64,000 nt of DNA from Phycisphaerales bacterium. Lineage in GTDB: Bacteria > Planctomycetota > Phycisphaerae > Phycisphaerales > UBA1924. Of this stretch, positions 53,577-62,023 are shown in pieces. The stretch is from contig RECY01000026.1 in NCBI GenBank assembly GCA_007693785.1, positions 186,001-250,000 of the forward strand, read 5' to 3'. Below the pieces are notes generated by a model. The model saw nothing but the letters and a program-made list of their open reading frames with translations. It did not search any database and had not been told where the DNA came from. Every line of letters starts with the position of its first letter. The stretch's first letter is position 1. Both the position numbers and the translations under genes were made by a program.

Positions 53577-53600
53577 CGGGCGTCGTCCTTCGTTGAAGGT

Positions 53601-53939
53601 TCAGCGGGCTTGGCGGGGGCGGGTCGCGTCGGTGCCGAGGTTCCGGTAGCCGATGCCCTCGAGCTGGCGGCGCGAGTGGTTCCACCGCACGGCGATGAGT
53701 TCCTGGTTCACCGAATCCACGACAAAAACGGCGTTGCTGGCCCCGCCGCGGATCGACCCGCCGACCATGGTGTAGTCCCCGCGGGCGCGTTCACGCGGCT
53801 GCTCCGCGCCGACAGGCGGGCTCAGCGTGACGACGCACAGCACCAGCACGAGCACCGCGTTGAGCGCGATCAGCGGGTGCAGGGCGCGACGCCCCGCGCC
53901 GGGCCTGGCGTGATCTGTTGCGGGCGGGCGGGGCGCCAT
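53601..53939 (-). CDS. Small membrane-anchored hypothetical protein
   Basis: A 112-residue protein with one transmembrane helix (HPLIALNAVLVLVLCVVTL) and a domain with GDYTMVGGSIRGGASNAVFVVDSVNQELIAVRWNHSRRQLEGIGYR. It shares with its neighbour the V-D-S/T-x-N-x-E pattern after a glycine-rich turn. GGAGG is six bases upstream of the ATG. It lies 24 bases upstream of that neighbour; probably one operon. Confidence 0.65.
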   Translation of the reverse strand: MAPRPPATDHARPGAGRRALHPLIALNAVLVLVLCVVTLSPPVGAEQPRERARGDYTMVGGSIRGGASNAVFVVDSVNQELIAVRWNHSRRQLEGIGYRNLGTDATRPRQAR

Positions 53940-53979
53940 CTCGGGCCTCCGGGGTGCGTGGGCGAGGTGACGGGAACGG

Positions 53980-54219
53980 TCAGTCCTGGTGCCCGCGCTT
54001 GCTGGGGATGAAGCTGACGCCGATGCCAGCGGCCGCCAAGATCGCGACCACCAGCAGCGTGCGAATGGTCGGCACGCTGTCCGGCTCGCGGACGGCCGGG
54101 GGCGTGAGCAGCTCCTCGCCCTCCTGGGCCTGCGCGGGGGCGGCCAGAGCGCAGATCGGAAGCACCAGGCACGCCAGCGCGACCGACCGGCTCCGTCCGC
54201 GTGTGTTCGGCTTCTTCAT
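53980..54219 (-). CDS. Small exported membrane protein
   Basis: A 79-residue protein. The N-terminal signal peptide (residues ~13-31) ends near PAQAQ, and a C-terminal transmembrane helix (TIRTLLVVAILAAAGIGVSFI) is followed by a basic tail. No family recognised. TAGGAT lies exactly six bases before the ATG. First gene of a probable three-gene unit running to 53208. Confidence 0.6.
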   Translation of the reverse strand: MKKPNTRGRSRSVALACLVLPICALAAPAQAQEGEELLTPPAVREPDSVPTIRTLLVVAILAAAGIGVSFIPSKRGHQD

Positions 54220-54225
54220 CGCAAG

Positions 54226-54231
54226 ATCCTA
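54226..54231 (-). promoter_or_regulatory. -10 hexamer TAGGAT, leaderless start
   Basis: Six bases before the ATG at 54219 on the minus strand. Confidence 0.55.
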
Positions 54232-54392
54232 CATCCGGGGGCCGCACCGATCCAATGCCAGCGCCGACCCTCGCGCCGGTCTCGGCGGGGCGGTGGGGGT
54301 CCATCCGCGGCCCGGGGCGGGCGGATCCGCGAAAGTCGGGCCGAGGCCCGGGCCCGCGTCGCGCGGTTCGCATGGGAGGCGTCCGCCGACGG

Positions 54393-54420
54393 TTGACCCG
54401 CTCCGCGGCTTTCCTACCAT
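54393..54420 (+). promoter_or_regulatory. tRNA-Ala promoter
   Basis: TTGACC (54393-54398) and TACCAT (54415-54420) with a 16-base spacer. Transcription would start near 54427, ~39 bases before the tRNA. TACCAT is also found before mgtE and atpG, which supports reading the hexamers there as -10 elements. Confidence 0.8.
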
Positions 54421-54465
54421 TGGCACCTGTCGATTCGGGCCTCCCGCCCGGGTCGTCGCCCGCTT

Positions 54466-54540
54466 GGGGGCATAGCTCAGTTTTGGTAGAGCGCATCCAT
54501 GGCATGGATGAGGTCAGGGGTTCGAGTCCCCTTGCCTCCA
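54466..54540 (+). tRNA. tRNA-Ala(GGC)
   Basis: A 75-base cloverleaf. The acceptor stem GGGGGCA/TGCCTCC has the G3-U70 pair that identifies alanine tRNA. The D arm is GCTC/GAGC, the anticodon stem CATCC/GGATG with loop ATGGCAT (anticodon GGC at 54501-54503), and the T arm AGGGG-TTCGAGT-CCCCT. Discriminator A; CCA is not encoded. Confidence 0.97.
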
Positions 54541-54552
54541 CTCAAGCAGCAC

Positions 54553-54587
54553 CCGCCGGCTCGCAAGGGCCGGCGGTTGTCGTTTTT
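54553..54587 (+). terminator. Rho-independent terminator of tRNA-Ala
   Basis: Stem CCGCCGGC/GCCGGCGG (54553-54560 with 54569-54576), then TTGTCGTTTTT. Confidence 0.85.
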
Positions 54588-54668
54588 CGCCGGACAACTT
54601 TGGCGTGACCGCCGTGCGCGGGGGTCTACGCTCTGCCTGAGAGCCGCGGCACGCCCTCACAGGGGGGG

Positions 54669-55277
54669 ATGCGTCCGTCGCGGCACGCCCAACCCGCCAG
54701 CGAGCCCGATGTGTCGGATATGGCCTGGTTCATCCCGGTTTTGATCTTCCTTGCCCGGATCGTGGACGTCTCGATCGGGACGGTCCGCATGATCCTGGTC
54801 ATCGGCGGGCACCGCCTCCAGGCGGCCTGCCTCGGCTTTGTCGAGGTCATCATCTGGGCCCTCGCCGTCGGCGGCGTAATCAAATTCCTCGCCCACCCCC
54901 TCGCCCTGCTCGCCTACGGTGCCGGCTTCGCCACCGGGACCTACGTCGGCATGATGATCGAGGACCGCATCGCGCTCGGCTACCGCGTCGTGCGCGCGAT
55001 CAGCGCCACCGCCAACAGCGCGATCTCCAGCGAGCTCCGCCTCCGCGGGTTCCGCGTCACGCGACTCGAAGGCACGGGGCAGGCCGGGCCGGTGGAGGTC
55101 GCGTTCTGCGTCGTGCGCCGTCGCGCGCTGCCGGACCTGCTCAAAAACCTCCGCGAGGTCGCGCCGGACGCGTTCGTGACGGTGGAGCGCGCCGACCGGG
55201 CCGAGGGCGGCCCGTTCCCCGCCGACATCGCTCGCGAACGACGCCTCTGGCGCAGCACCAGTCTGATCCGGAAATAG
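54669..55277 (+). CDS. UPF0316 membrane protein (DUF5698/DUF2179)
   Basis: A 202-residue protein with three transmembrane helices (MAWFIPVLIFLARIVDVSIGTVR; GFVEVIIWALAVGGVIKFL; ALLAYGAGFATGTYVGMMIED) followed by a DUF2179-like cytoplasmic domain (ELRLRGFRVTRLEGTGQAGPVEVAFCVVRRRALPDLLKNLREVAPDAFVTVER). The family function is unknown; the DUF2179 part is a ligand-binding-like fold. The true start may be ATG 54720 or GTG 54711, nearer the first helix. A TACGCT hexamer lies at 54626-54631. Confidence 0.88.
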   Translation: MRPSRHAQPASEPDVSDMAWFIPVLIFLARIVDVSIGTVRMILVIGGHRLQAACLGFVEVIIWALAVGGVIKFLAHPLALLAYGAGFATGTYVGMMIEDRIALGYRVVRAISATANSAISSELRLRGFRVTRLEGTGQAGPVEVAFCVVRRRALPDLLKNLREVAPDAFVTVERADRAEGGPFPADIARERRLWRSTSLIRK

Positions 55278-55521
55278 CACGCCTTTGGACAGGCTTCACC
55301 CGGAATCGGGTGTTGTGATGTGGTGGCTCGATCCGCGGGTCCCGCAAAAACCCTGATCCCCGTGTTTGCCAGTCCCCCGGACTCACCCAGTTCGCCCTGA
55401 TTGCCGATAAAGGCCGGACAGACCGGGCTATGAGGCCCGGCTACCATCCGCCCAACCTGCCTTGGCCCCCGAGATTTACATCCCGGGAAACCCACGGCAC
55501 AGAGTCTGAGGGACCGCTCGG

Positions 55522-58062
55522 GTGATCATCGGTTCGATCGCCATTATTGCGCTGGCCGCCCTGCTGGCCCCTTGGCTCCACCGCTGGCTGGGGTGGCGGG
55601 CGGGGTACGTCCTCGCGTTGGCGCCGGCCGCGGGCTTTGTGTATTACGCCCGAGAGCTGATGGGCGTCGCCGAGGGGCGGGCGCTGGTGTCGACGCTGGA
55701 GTGGCTCCCTGAGTTGGGGGTGTCGCTCGGGTTCCGGGTAGACGGGCTGAGCATGCTGTTCTGCCTGTTGATCACGGGCATCGGCACGTTCGTGCTGATG
55801 TACGCGACGCCCTATATGAAGGATTACGCCCTGCGCGGGCGGTTCTTCAGCTACCTGCTCGGGTTCATGGGCTCGATGCTGGGCCTGGTGGTCGCGGACA
55901 ACGTGATCCTCCTGTTTATCTTCTGGGAGCTCACGAGCATCACGAGCTATCTGCTGATCGGGTTCGACCATGATCGGCTCGCGGCTCGGAAGGCGGCGCT
56001 CCAGGCGCTGCTCACGACAGGTCTGGGCGGGCTGGCGCTGCTGGCGGGCCTGATCCTGCTCGCGACGGCCGCGGGGACGTACGAAATCAGCCGGATGGGC
56101 CCGATCTCGGGCGATCACCCGCTCTACGTCGGGGCGTTGGTCTGCATCCTGGCGGGGTGCTTCACGAAGAGCGCGCAGTTCCCGTTCCATTACTGGCTGC
56201 CGAACGCGATGGAGGCGCCGAGCCCGGTCAGCGCGTTCCTGCACAGCTCGACGATGGTGAAGGCCGGCGTCTTCCTGCTGGCGAAGCTCAACCCGATCAT
56301 GGGCGAGACGGCGCTCTGGGACACGCTGCTGGTCGGCTTCGGCGGGTTCACGATGCTGTTCGCGGCCTACCTGGCGACGCGGAAGACCGAGCTCAAGCCC
56401 GTGCTGGCGTACTCCACGGTGAGCAGCCTGGGCATCATCACGATGCTGATCGGCGTGGGCGGGACGTACGGGACGCTCGCGGCGATGGGGTACCTGTTCG
56501 CGCACGCGCTGTTCAAGGCCGCGTTGTTTCTGATCGCCGGGATCGTGGTCCACGCGACGCACGAGAAGAACACGGAGAAACTGGGCGGGCTGGCGCGGGC
56601 GATGCCGTTCACGGCGCTCGCGGCGGTGGTCGCGGGGCTGAGCCTCGCCGGCGCGCCGCCGATGCTGGGCTTCGTGGGCAAGGAGCTGCTGCTCAAGGCC
56701 GGGCTGGGCTCGGCGAACGCGATCCCCGCGATCGCGATCGCGAGCGTGACCGGCGTGGCGGCGGCGCTGACGGTGATGGCGGCGTTCGTCGTGGTGTGGA
56801 AGCCGTTCTTCGGGCGCAAGCCCGAGCACGCGGGGCACGCGCACGACGACGCCGCGAACAACGATGACGCGAGCAACGACCACGGGCACCACGGGCACGG
56901 GGATCACGCGCCGCACGAGGCGCCGTTCACGATGTGGATCGGTCCGATCACGCTCGGGGTGCTCACGATCCTGGGCGCGTTGCTCCCGGTGTACTTCGTC
57001 GACGCGGTCGTCAAGTCGGCGGCTCACGACGTGCTGCACAACGCCGCCGCGATCGAGCCGGTCGCGCGCACCGTCTACGAGGGGACGTCGCTTGCGGCGT
57101 TCGACATGCTGTACATCTCCACGCCGCTGCTGATCAGCCTCGGGGCGCTGGCGGTGGGGCTGGTGCTCTACGTGCTGCGCAAGCCCTACCGGGCGACGAC
57201 CGAGCTGCTCGCGCCGATCGACCGCGTGGGCCCGCTCCGGATGTACCACTGGGCGCTCGACGGCGTGGTGGCGCTGGCGAAGAGGCAGACGCGGTTCCTG
57301 CAGAACGGCTCGCTGCCGATCTACCTGCGGTTCGTCGTGACGGCGATGCTGGTGCTGGTGGGCGTGGCGCTGCTCCGCACGGGGGGGCTCGGGACGCTCC
57401 GCAACGACCTGGACGACCTCGGGATCGTTGAGGGCATCCTGGTGCTGATGATGATCGCGGCGGCGTACGCGACCACGCGTCAGCGTTCGCGCTTGGCGAC
57501 GATCGCGATCCTCGGGATCGTGGGCTACGCGGTCGCGTTGATCTTCGTGCTGTTCGGGGCGCCGGACGTGTCGATGACGCAGTTCGCGGTCGAGACGCTG
57601 ACGGTGGTGCTGTTCGTGCTGGTGGTGTACCACCTGCCGCGGTTCGCGCTGTTCAGCAACCGGGCGACACGCCTGATGGACGCGTTGATCGCGAGCGTGG
57701 CCGGGCTGGCGGTGGGCGCGCTGGTGCTCGCCTCGAGCGCCGAGACGAGCATCGCGCCGATCAGTTGGTACTTCAACGAGCACGCCTACCCGGCCGAGGG
57801 CGACCCGGCGGGGCGTCACTACGCCTACGGGCGGAACCTGGTGAACGTGATCCTGGTCGATTTCCGGAGCATGGACACGCTGGGTGAGATCACGGTGCTG
57901 GGGATCGCGGCGATCGGCGTGTTCACGCTGCTGCGCCTGCGCCCGGACCGGGAGCCGTTCGCGGAGCCGACGGGCGCCGCGACGTTCGGGGCGGATGAGC
58001 CGGACCACAAGCGGGCGAGCCAGGGCGAGGGCGAGCGTCCGCACCGGGAGGGCTCGGCATGA
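55522..58062 (+). CDS. mrpA: Mrp-type Na+/H+ antiporter subunit A
   Basis: The largest subunit of the Mrp (MnhA) antiporter, 846 residues, about 20 transmembrane helices, related to NuoL of complex I. Conserved parts: FILWE-like [17 protein letters not shown], the proton-path [33 protein letters not shown] with the key Glu and Lys, and [12 protein letters not shown]. The C-terminal third (from ~650) is the fused MrpA-C/MbhE domain ending in [18 protein letters not shown] His/Asp-rich cytoplasmic loop (around residues 440-465, [13 protein letters not shown]) is unusual and could bind metal. GTG start. mrpB overlaps its end by four bases. The operon should export Na+ and control pH. Confidence 0.95.
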   Translation: MIIGSIAIIALAALLAPWLHRWLGWRAGYVLALAPAAGFVYYARELMGVAEGRALVSTLEWLPELGVSLGFRVDGLSMLFCLLITGIGTFVLMYATPYMKDYALRGRFFSYLLGFMGSMLGLVVADNVILLFIFWELTSITSYLLIGFDHDRLAARKAALQALLTTGLGGLALLAGLILLATAAGTYEISRMGPISGDHPLYVGALVCILAGCFTKSAQFPFHYWLPNAMEAPSPVSAFLHSSTMVKAGVFLLAKLNPIMGETALWDTLLVGFGGFTMLFAAYLATRKTELKPVLAYSTVSSLGIITMLIGVGGTYGTLAAMGYLFAHALFKAALFLIAGIVVHATHEKNTEKLGGLARAMPFTALAAVVAGLSLAGAPPMLGFVGKELLLKAGLGSANAIPAIAIASVTGVAAALTVMAAFVVVWKPFFGRKPEHAGHAHDDAANNDDASNDHGHHGHGDHAPHEAPFTMWIGPITLGVLTILGALLPVYFVDAVVKSAAHDVLHNAAAIEPVARTVYEGTSLAAFDMLYISTPLLISLGALAVGLVLYVLRKPYRATTELLAPIDRVGPLRMYHWALDGVVALAKRQTRFLQNGSLPIYLRFVVTAMLVLVGVALLRTGGLGTLRNDLDDLGIVEGILVLMMIAAAYATTRQRSRLATIAILGIVGYAVALIFVLFGAPDVSMTQFAVETLTVVLFVLVVYHLPRFALFSNRATRLMDALIASVAGLAVGALVLASSAETSIAPISWYFNEHAYPAEGDPAGRHYAYGRNLVNVILVDFRSMDTLGEITVLGIAAIGVFTLLRLRPDREPFAEPTGAATFGADEPDHKRASQGEGERPHREGSA

Positions 58063-58475
58063 ACTCGGTGATCCTGCGCACCGCGGCCCGTGTGCTGCTC
58101 CCGCTGCTGGTGATCTTCAGCATTATTCTGCTGCTGCGCGGGCACAACGTGCCGGGCGGGGGCTTCGTGGGCGGTCTGCTGGTGGCGAGCGCGGTGGTGC
58201 TGTACGCGATGGCCGAGGGCCCGCGGAAGGCGCGGGCGATCATGCGGATCGACCTCCAGGTGCTGATCGGGATCGGGCTGCTGATCGGTCTGGCGGCGGG
58301 CTTGATCGGCGTGGCGGCGGGCGAGCCGTTCATGGCGGGGCTCTGGTTCGAGTTCCCCGCGCCGGGCCTGGGCGAGATCAAGGTCGGCACGCCGCTGCTG
58401 TTCGATATCGGGGTGTACGTCACGGTGCTGGCGGTCTGCCTGCACATGATCCTCTCGCTGGCGGAGGACGCCTGA
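58059..58475 (+). CDS. mrpB: Mrp antiporter subunit B
   Basis: A 138-residue, four-helix subunit (MnhB). The signature [23 protein letters not shown] is clear, and [22 protein letters not shown] closes the protein. The ATG overlaps the mrpA TGA. mrpC follows after two bases. Confidence 0.95.
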   Translation: MNSVILRTAARVLLPLLVIFSIILLLRGHNVPGGGFVGGLLVASAVVLYAMAEGPRKARAIMRIDLQVLIGIGLLIGLAAGLIGVAAGEPFMAGLWFEFPAPGLGEIKVGTPLLFDIGVYVTVLAVCLHMILSLAEDA

Positions 58476-58477
58476 CC

Positions 58478-58831
58478 ATGCACACGCTGCTCGCCATCGC
58501 GGCCGGGGTCATGTTCGCCTCGGGGCTCTACATGATGTTCCGGCGCAGCTTCGTGAAGCTGATCATCGGGCTGGTGCTCATCGGGCACGCGGCGAACATC
58601 GTGATCTTCACCTCGGGCGGGCTGGTCCGCGGCGCACCGGCGCTGATCCCCGCCGGGGAGGCGCGCCTCCCCGACGACCCGGCGTTCACCGACCCGCTCC
58701 CCCCCGCGCTGATCCTGACCGCGATCGTGATCAGCTTCGCGATCATCAGCTACACGATCGTGCTGGTCCGCCGGGCGTACCAGGCGATCGGCACCGACGA
58801 CCTCGACCAGATGCGTTCGACCGACAAGTAA
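58478..58831 (+). CDS. mrpC: Mrp antiporter subunit C
   Basis: A 117-residue, three-helix subunit, the NuoK-like part. GLYMMFRRSFVKLIIGLVLIGHAANIVIF and DPLPPALILTAIVISFAIISYTIVL are typical of MnhC. The ATG lies two bases after the mrpB stop, with GGAGG nine to thirteen bases upstream. Confidence 0.95.
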   Translation: MHTLLAIAAGVMFASGLYMMFRRSFVKLIIGLVLIGHAANIVIFTSGGLVRGAPALIPAGEARLPDDPAFTDPLPPALILTAIVISFAIISYTIVLVRRAYQAIGTDDLDQMRSTDK

Positions 58832-58873
58832 CCCCACGGGCCCCGAGGCCCGCACCGGAACACGACCCCGACC

Positions 58874-60601
58874 ATGGACCTGCTCGTCGCCAGCCCGATC
58901 CTTCTGCACCTCACCGCGGGGCTGCTCTGCGTGGTCGCGTGGAAGAGCGTGCCCGCGCAGCGGGTGATCAGCATCGTCGCGGCCCTGCTCGGGCCCCTCG
59001 TCGCGGGGCTCCTGCTGGTCACGGTCCACAACTCGGGCCCGCAGACGGCGGCGCTCGCGGGCTGGCCCGCGCCCTACGGGATCGTGCTCGTGGGCGACGC
59101 GGTGAGTGTGATCATGGTCGCCCTGGTCGCGGTGGTGGGGCTGGCGGTGGTGGTCTACGCGATGGGCGCGCTGGACAAGCCCCGCGAGCGGGCGGGGTAT
59201 CACCCGCTGATCCACCTGCTCCTGACGGCCGTCAACGGCGCGTTCCTCTCGGGCGACGTGTTCAACATGTACGTCTGGTTCGAGGTGATGCTGCTGGCGA
59301 GCTTCGTGCTCATCACGCTGGGCGGGACGCGCGGGCAGCTCGAGGGCGCGATCAAGTATGTCACGCTGAACCTGCTCTCCTCGGTCCTGTTCCTGTCCGC
59401 GATCGGGCTGCTCTACGGCATCGTCGGGACGCTGAACCTCGCCGACATCGCGGTCAAGCTCCCCCTCGTCGACGCGCCCGGGCTCAAGGCGGTCATCGCG
59501 ATGCTCTTCCTGGTCGCCTTCGGGATCAAGGCGGCGCTCTTCCCATTCTTCTTCTGGCTCCCGGCGAGCTACCACACGCCTCCCCCGGCGATCATCGCCG
59601 TCTTCGCCGGCGTGCTGACCAAGGTCGGCATCTATTCGATCCTCCGGGTCTTCACCCTCTGCTTCCCGCAGCAGCTCGCGGAGTTCGCCGACGTCTTCGT
59701 CTGGATCGCGGGCTTCACGATGGTGGTGGGGGTGCTCGGGGCGGCGGCCCAGTTCGAGATGCGCCGCATCCTCGCCTTCCACTCGGTCAGCCAGGTCGGC
59801 TACATGTTCATGGGCATCGCGATCGCCGGGGTCTGCCTCGCGCAGCTCGCGATCGACCCGGCGGGCGACGAGCAGACGGGCGTCCTGCGCCAGGCCGCGG
59901 TCGTCGCCGTCGCCGGCACGATGATCTTCATGCTCCACCACGGCGTGGTGAAGATGAACCTGTTCTTCATCAGCGGGATCGTGATGAAGCTGCGCGGCAC
60001 CGCCGAGCTCAAGCACCTCGGCGACCTCTACCGCACGCACCCGATGCTGAGCCTGCTGTTCATGGTGACGGCGATGAGCCTCGCGGGCATCCCGGTGCTC
60101 AGCGGGTTCTGGGCGAAGCTCGTGCTCGTCCGTGCCGGGCTCGACGCCGGGGCGTGGTGGCTGGTCGGCGCGGCGCTGTTCGTCGGCTCGCTGACGCTGT
60201 TCAGCATGGTCAAGATCTGGGCCGAGGCGTTCTGGAAGACGACCCCCGCCGACGCGGACAAGGCCCTGGCGGCGCACGACGAATCCCAGGGCGGGCCGGT
60301 GCCCGGGGTCGAGCCCCGGGCCGGGCAGGGCGCGAACCTCACGCTGATGACGATCCCCGCGGCCGCCCTGACGGTGCTCGCGGTCGCGATGGGCGTGGGG
60401 ATCGCGCCGATCTACCGTGCCGCGGAGCGCGCGGGCGAAGCGGTGATGAACCCGGACCAGTACATCGAGGCGGTGCTCGACGCCGAGTATCTCGAGCGTC
60501 TCGACGAGCACCGCGCCGCGCTCGGGCTCCCCCCGCGCCGCGGCGGGGCGACCGTCGTCGCCGAGGCCGATCCCACCCCAAGCCCGGAGGACCCGTCATA
60601 G
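58874..60601 (+). CDS. mrpD: Mrp antiporter subunit D
   Basis: A 575-residue, ~14-helix subunit related to NuoM/N. It has FNMYVWFEVMLLASFVLI, the KAALFPFFFWLPASYHTPPPAIIAVFAGVLTKVGIYSI segment with the coupling lysine, and AFHSVSQVGYMFMGI. The C-terminal ~60 residues are a charged cytoplasmic tail. It ends with TAG at 60599-60601, which overlaps the proposed ATA start of mrpE. It is separated from mrpC by 42 bases. Confidence 0.95.
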   Translation: MDLLVASPILLHLTAGLLCVVAWKSVPAQRVISIVAALLGPLVAGLLLVTVHNSGPQTAALAGWPAPYGIVLVGDAVSVIMVALVAVVGLAVVVYAMGALDKPRERAGYHPLIHLLLTAVNGAFLSGDVFNMYVWFEVMLLASFVLITLGGTRGQLEGAIKYVTLNLLSSVLFLSAIGLLYGIVGTLNLADIAVKLPLVDAPGLKAVIAMLFLVAFGIKAALFPFFFWLPASYHTPPPAIIAVFAGVLTKVGIYSILRVFTLCFPQQLAEFADVFVWIAGFTMVVGVLGAAAQFEMRRILAFHSVSQVGYMFMGIAIAGVCLAQLAIDPAGDEQTGVLRQAAVVAVAGTMIFMLHHGVVKMNLFFISGIVMKLRGTAELKHLGDLYRTHPMLSLLFMVTAMSLAGIPVLSGFWAKLVLVRAGLDAGAWWLVGAALFVGSLTLFSMVKIWAEAFWKTTPADADKALAAHDESQGGPVPGVEPRAGQGANLTLMTIPAAALTVLAVAMGVGIAPIYRAAERAGEAVMNPDQYIEAVLDAEYLERLDEHRAALGLPPRRGGATVVAEADPTPSPEDPS

Positions 60602-61074
60602 GCACGCTCCTGGCCAACATCCTGCTCGCGTTCGCGTGGGCGGTCGCGATCGGCGAGTTCACCCCGGCGAACATCGCGATCGGGTTCGTGATCGCCTACG
60701 TGGTGCTCCGCCTGGCGAGCGTGCGCGCCGACCGCGGCGGGTACTTCGCACGCGTGGGGATCTGCATCGGGTTCGTGCTCTACTTCCTGCGCGAGCTGGT
60801 GATGGCGAATATCAAGATGGCCTACTTCACGCTCAGCCCGCTCCGCTCGCTGAGGCCCGCGATCCTCGCGGTCCCCCTGCGCGACGACCTGACCGACGTC
60901 GAGATCATGGTCCTCAGCAGCCTGCTCACCCTGACCCCCGGCACCCTGAGCCTCGACGTCTCGGCCGACCGCAAGATCCTGTTCGTCCACTTCATGCACG
61001 TCGAGGACGCCGACGCGGCGATCCGCGAGATCCAGGAAGGCTTCGAGCGCCGCCTGCTGGAGGTGACGCGATGA
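60598..61074 (+). CDS. mrpE: Mrp antiporter subunit E, apparent ATA start
   Basis: A 158-residue MnhE subunit: GTLLANILLAFAWAVAIGEFTPANIAIGFVIAYVVLRLA, then LTLTPGTLSLDVSADRKILFVHFMHVEDADAA. The first helix is needed by family comparison, yet no ATG, GTG or TTG lies in frame between mrpD-internal sequence far upstream and ~60690. ATA at 60598 sits seven bases after GGAGG (60586-60590) and overlaps the mrpD stop as ATAG. I therefore place the start there. Alternatives are a CTG at 60610 or a sequencing error of ATG to ATA. It overlaps mrpF by four bases. Confidence 0.88.
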   Translation: MGTLLANILLAFAWAVAIGEFTPANIAIGFVIAYVVLRLASVRADRGGYFARVGICIGFVLYFLRELVMANIKMAYFTLSPLRSLRPAILAVPLRDDLTDVEIMVLSSLLTLTPGTLSLDVSADRKILFVHFMHVEDADAAIREIQEGFERRLLEVTR

Positions 61075-61409
61075 GCACCACCCTCGCCGCCACCCTTGCA
61101 AGCTGGACGATGGTCTCGACCGAGAACTGGAGTTTCTCGGCGATCGTCAGCGCGATCTTCTGGGGCGTGATGATCGTGCTCGGGGTGAGCATCGTGTTCA
61201 GCGTGTGGCGACTGCTGCGCGGGCCGACGCTGCCCGACCGCGTCGTCGCGCTCGACCTGTTCGGGATGCTCGCGGTGGGCGTCATCTGCGTCTACAGCGT
61301 CATCACCGAGCAGCCGACCCTGCTCTCGGTCGGCGTCGTCATGGGCCTGATCCTCTTCCTGGGCACGTGCGCGTTCGCGCTCTACATGGAGCGGAGGGCC
61401 AAGCCGTGA
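61071..61409 (+). CDS. mrpF: Mrp antiporter subunit F
   Basis: A 112-residue, three-helix subunit. VFSVWRLLRGPTLPDRVVALDLFGMLAVGVICVYSV is the MnhF signature. It is longer at the N-terminus by ~20 residues than most. The ATG overlaps the mrpE TGA, and its own TGA overlaps the mrpG GTG. Confidence 0.95.
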   Translation: MSTTLAATLASWTMVSTENWSFSAIVSAIFWGVMIVLGVSIVFSVWRLLRGPTLPDRVVALDLFGMLAVGVICVYSVITEQPTLLSVGVVMGLILFLGTCAFALYMERRAKP

Positions 61410-61918
61410 GCCACCCCATGCACACACTCGCGGCCTCGCCCGCGGCCGACCTCTACGAAGCGCCCGACATCGCACGCCTGCTCCCGGGCTTCGGCGACGC
61501 GCTCGCGATCGTGCTGCTCGCGATCGGCTCGGTCTTCTGCTTCCTCGCGGTCGTCGGCATCCTCCGGATGCCGGACCTCTACACGCGGATGCAGGCCGCG
61601 ACCAAGGCGGGCACCCTCGGGGTGGCGTGCATCATCCTCGGCGTCGCGAGCCACTTCGGGGCCGCCGGCGTCGCGGTCGAGGCCCTGCTCATCGTCGCCT
61701 TCCTCTTCCTCACCACGCCCATCGCCAGCCACCTCATCGCCAGGGCGGCCTACTTCGTCCGCGTCCCCATCTGGGAGAACACCTGGCGCGATGACCTCCA
61801 CGGACGCTACGACGAGATCACCCACGACCTCCAGGGCGACGGCTCCATCGACGTCGATCCCGACGAGATCCGCAAGCAACAAGAACCCGGACGCCCCGCC
61901 AAGCCCAAGCGGAACTGA
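61406..61918 (+). CDS. mrpG: Mrp antiporter subunit G
   Basis: A 170-residue subunit. The MnhG core is AIGSVFCFLAVVGILRMPDLYTRMQAATKAGTLGVACIILG and LLIVAFLFLTTPIASHLIARAAY. It has an N-terminal extension of ~30 residues and an acidic/basic C-terminal tail of ~45. GTG start in GTGA overlap with mrpF; an in-frame ATG three codons later is an alternative. Last gene of the mrp operon; convergent with the ricT-like gene. Confidence 0.94.
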   Translation: MSHPMHTLAASPAADLYEAPDIARLLPGFGDALAIVLLAIGSVFCFLAVVGILRMPDLYTRMQAATKAGTLGVACIILGVASHFGAAGVAVEALLIVAFLFLTTPIASHLIARAAYFVRVPIWENTWRDDLHGRYDEITHDLQGDGSIDVDPDEIRKQQEPGRPAKPKRN

Positions 61919-61971
61919 ACGCGTCGCCCGCGGCACAAGACAAGACCGACTCGGACCGCCCGAAATCGAGC

Positions 61972-62023
61972 CGGATCCATCAAAACGGATCCATCAAAAC
62001 GGATCCGTCAAGACGGATCTGAC
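61972..62023. repeat. 14-bp tandem repeat between mrpG and ricT-like gene
   Basis: CGGATCCATCAAAA occurs twice exactly (61972-61985, 61986-61999), then a variant CGGATCCGTCAAGA (62000-62013) and a partial unit. The stop of the ricT-like gene (62008-62010) lies inside the third unit. Confidence 0.85.
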
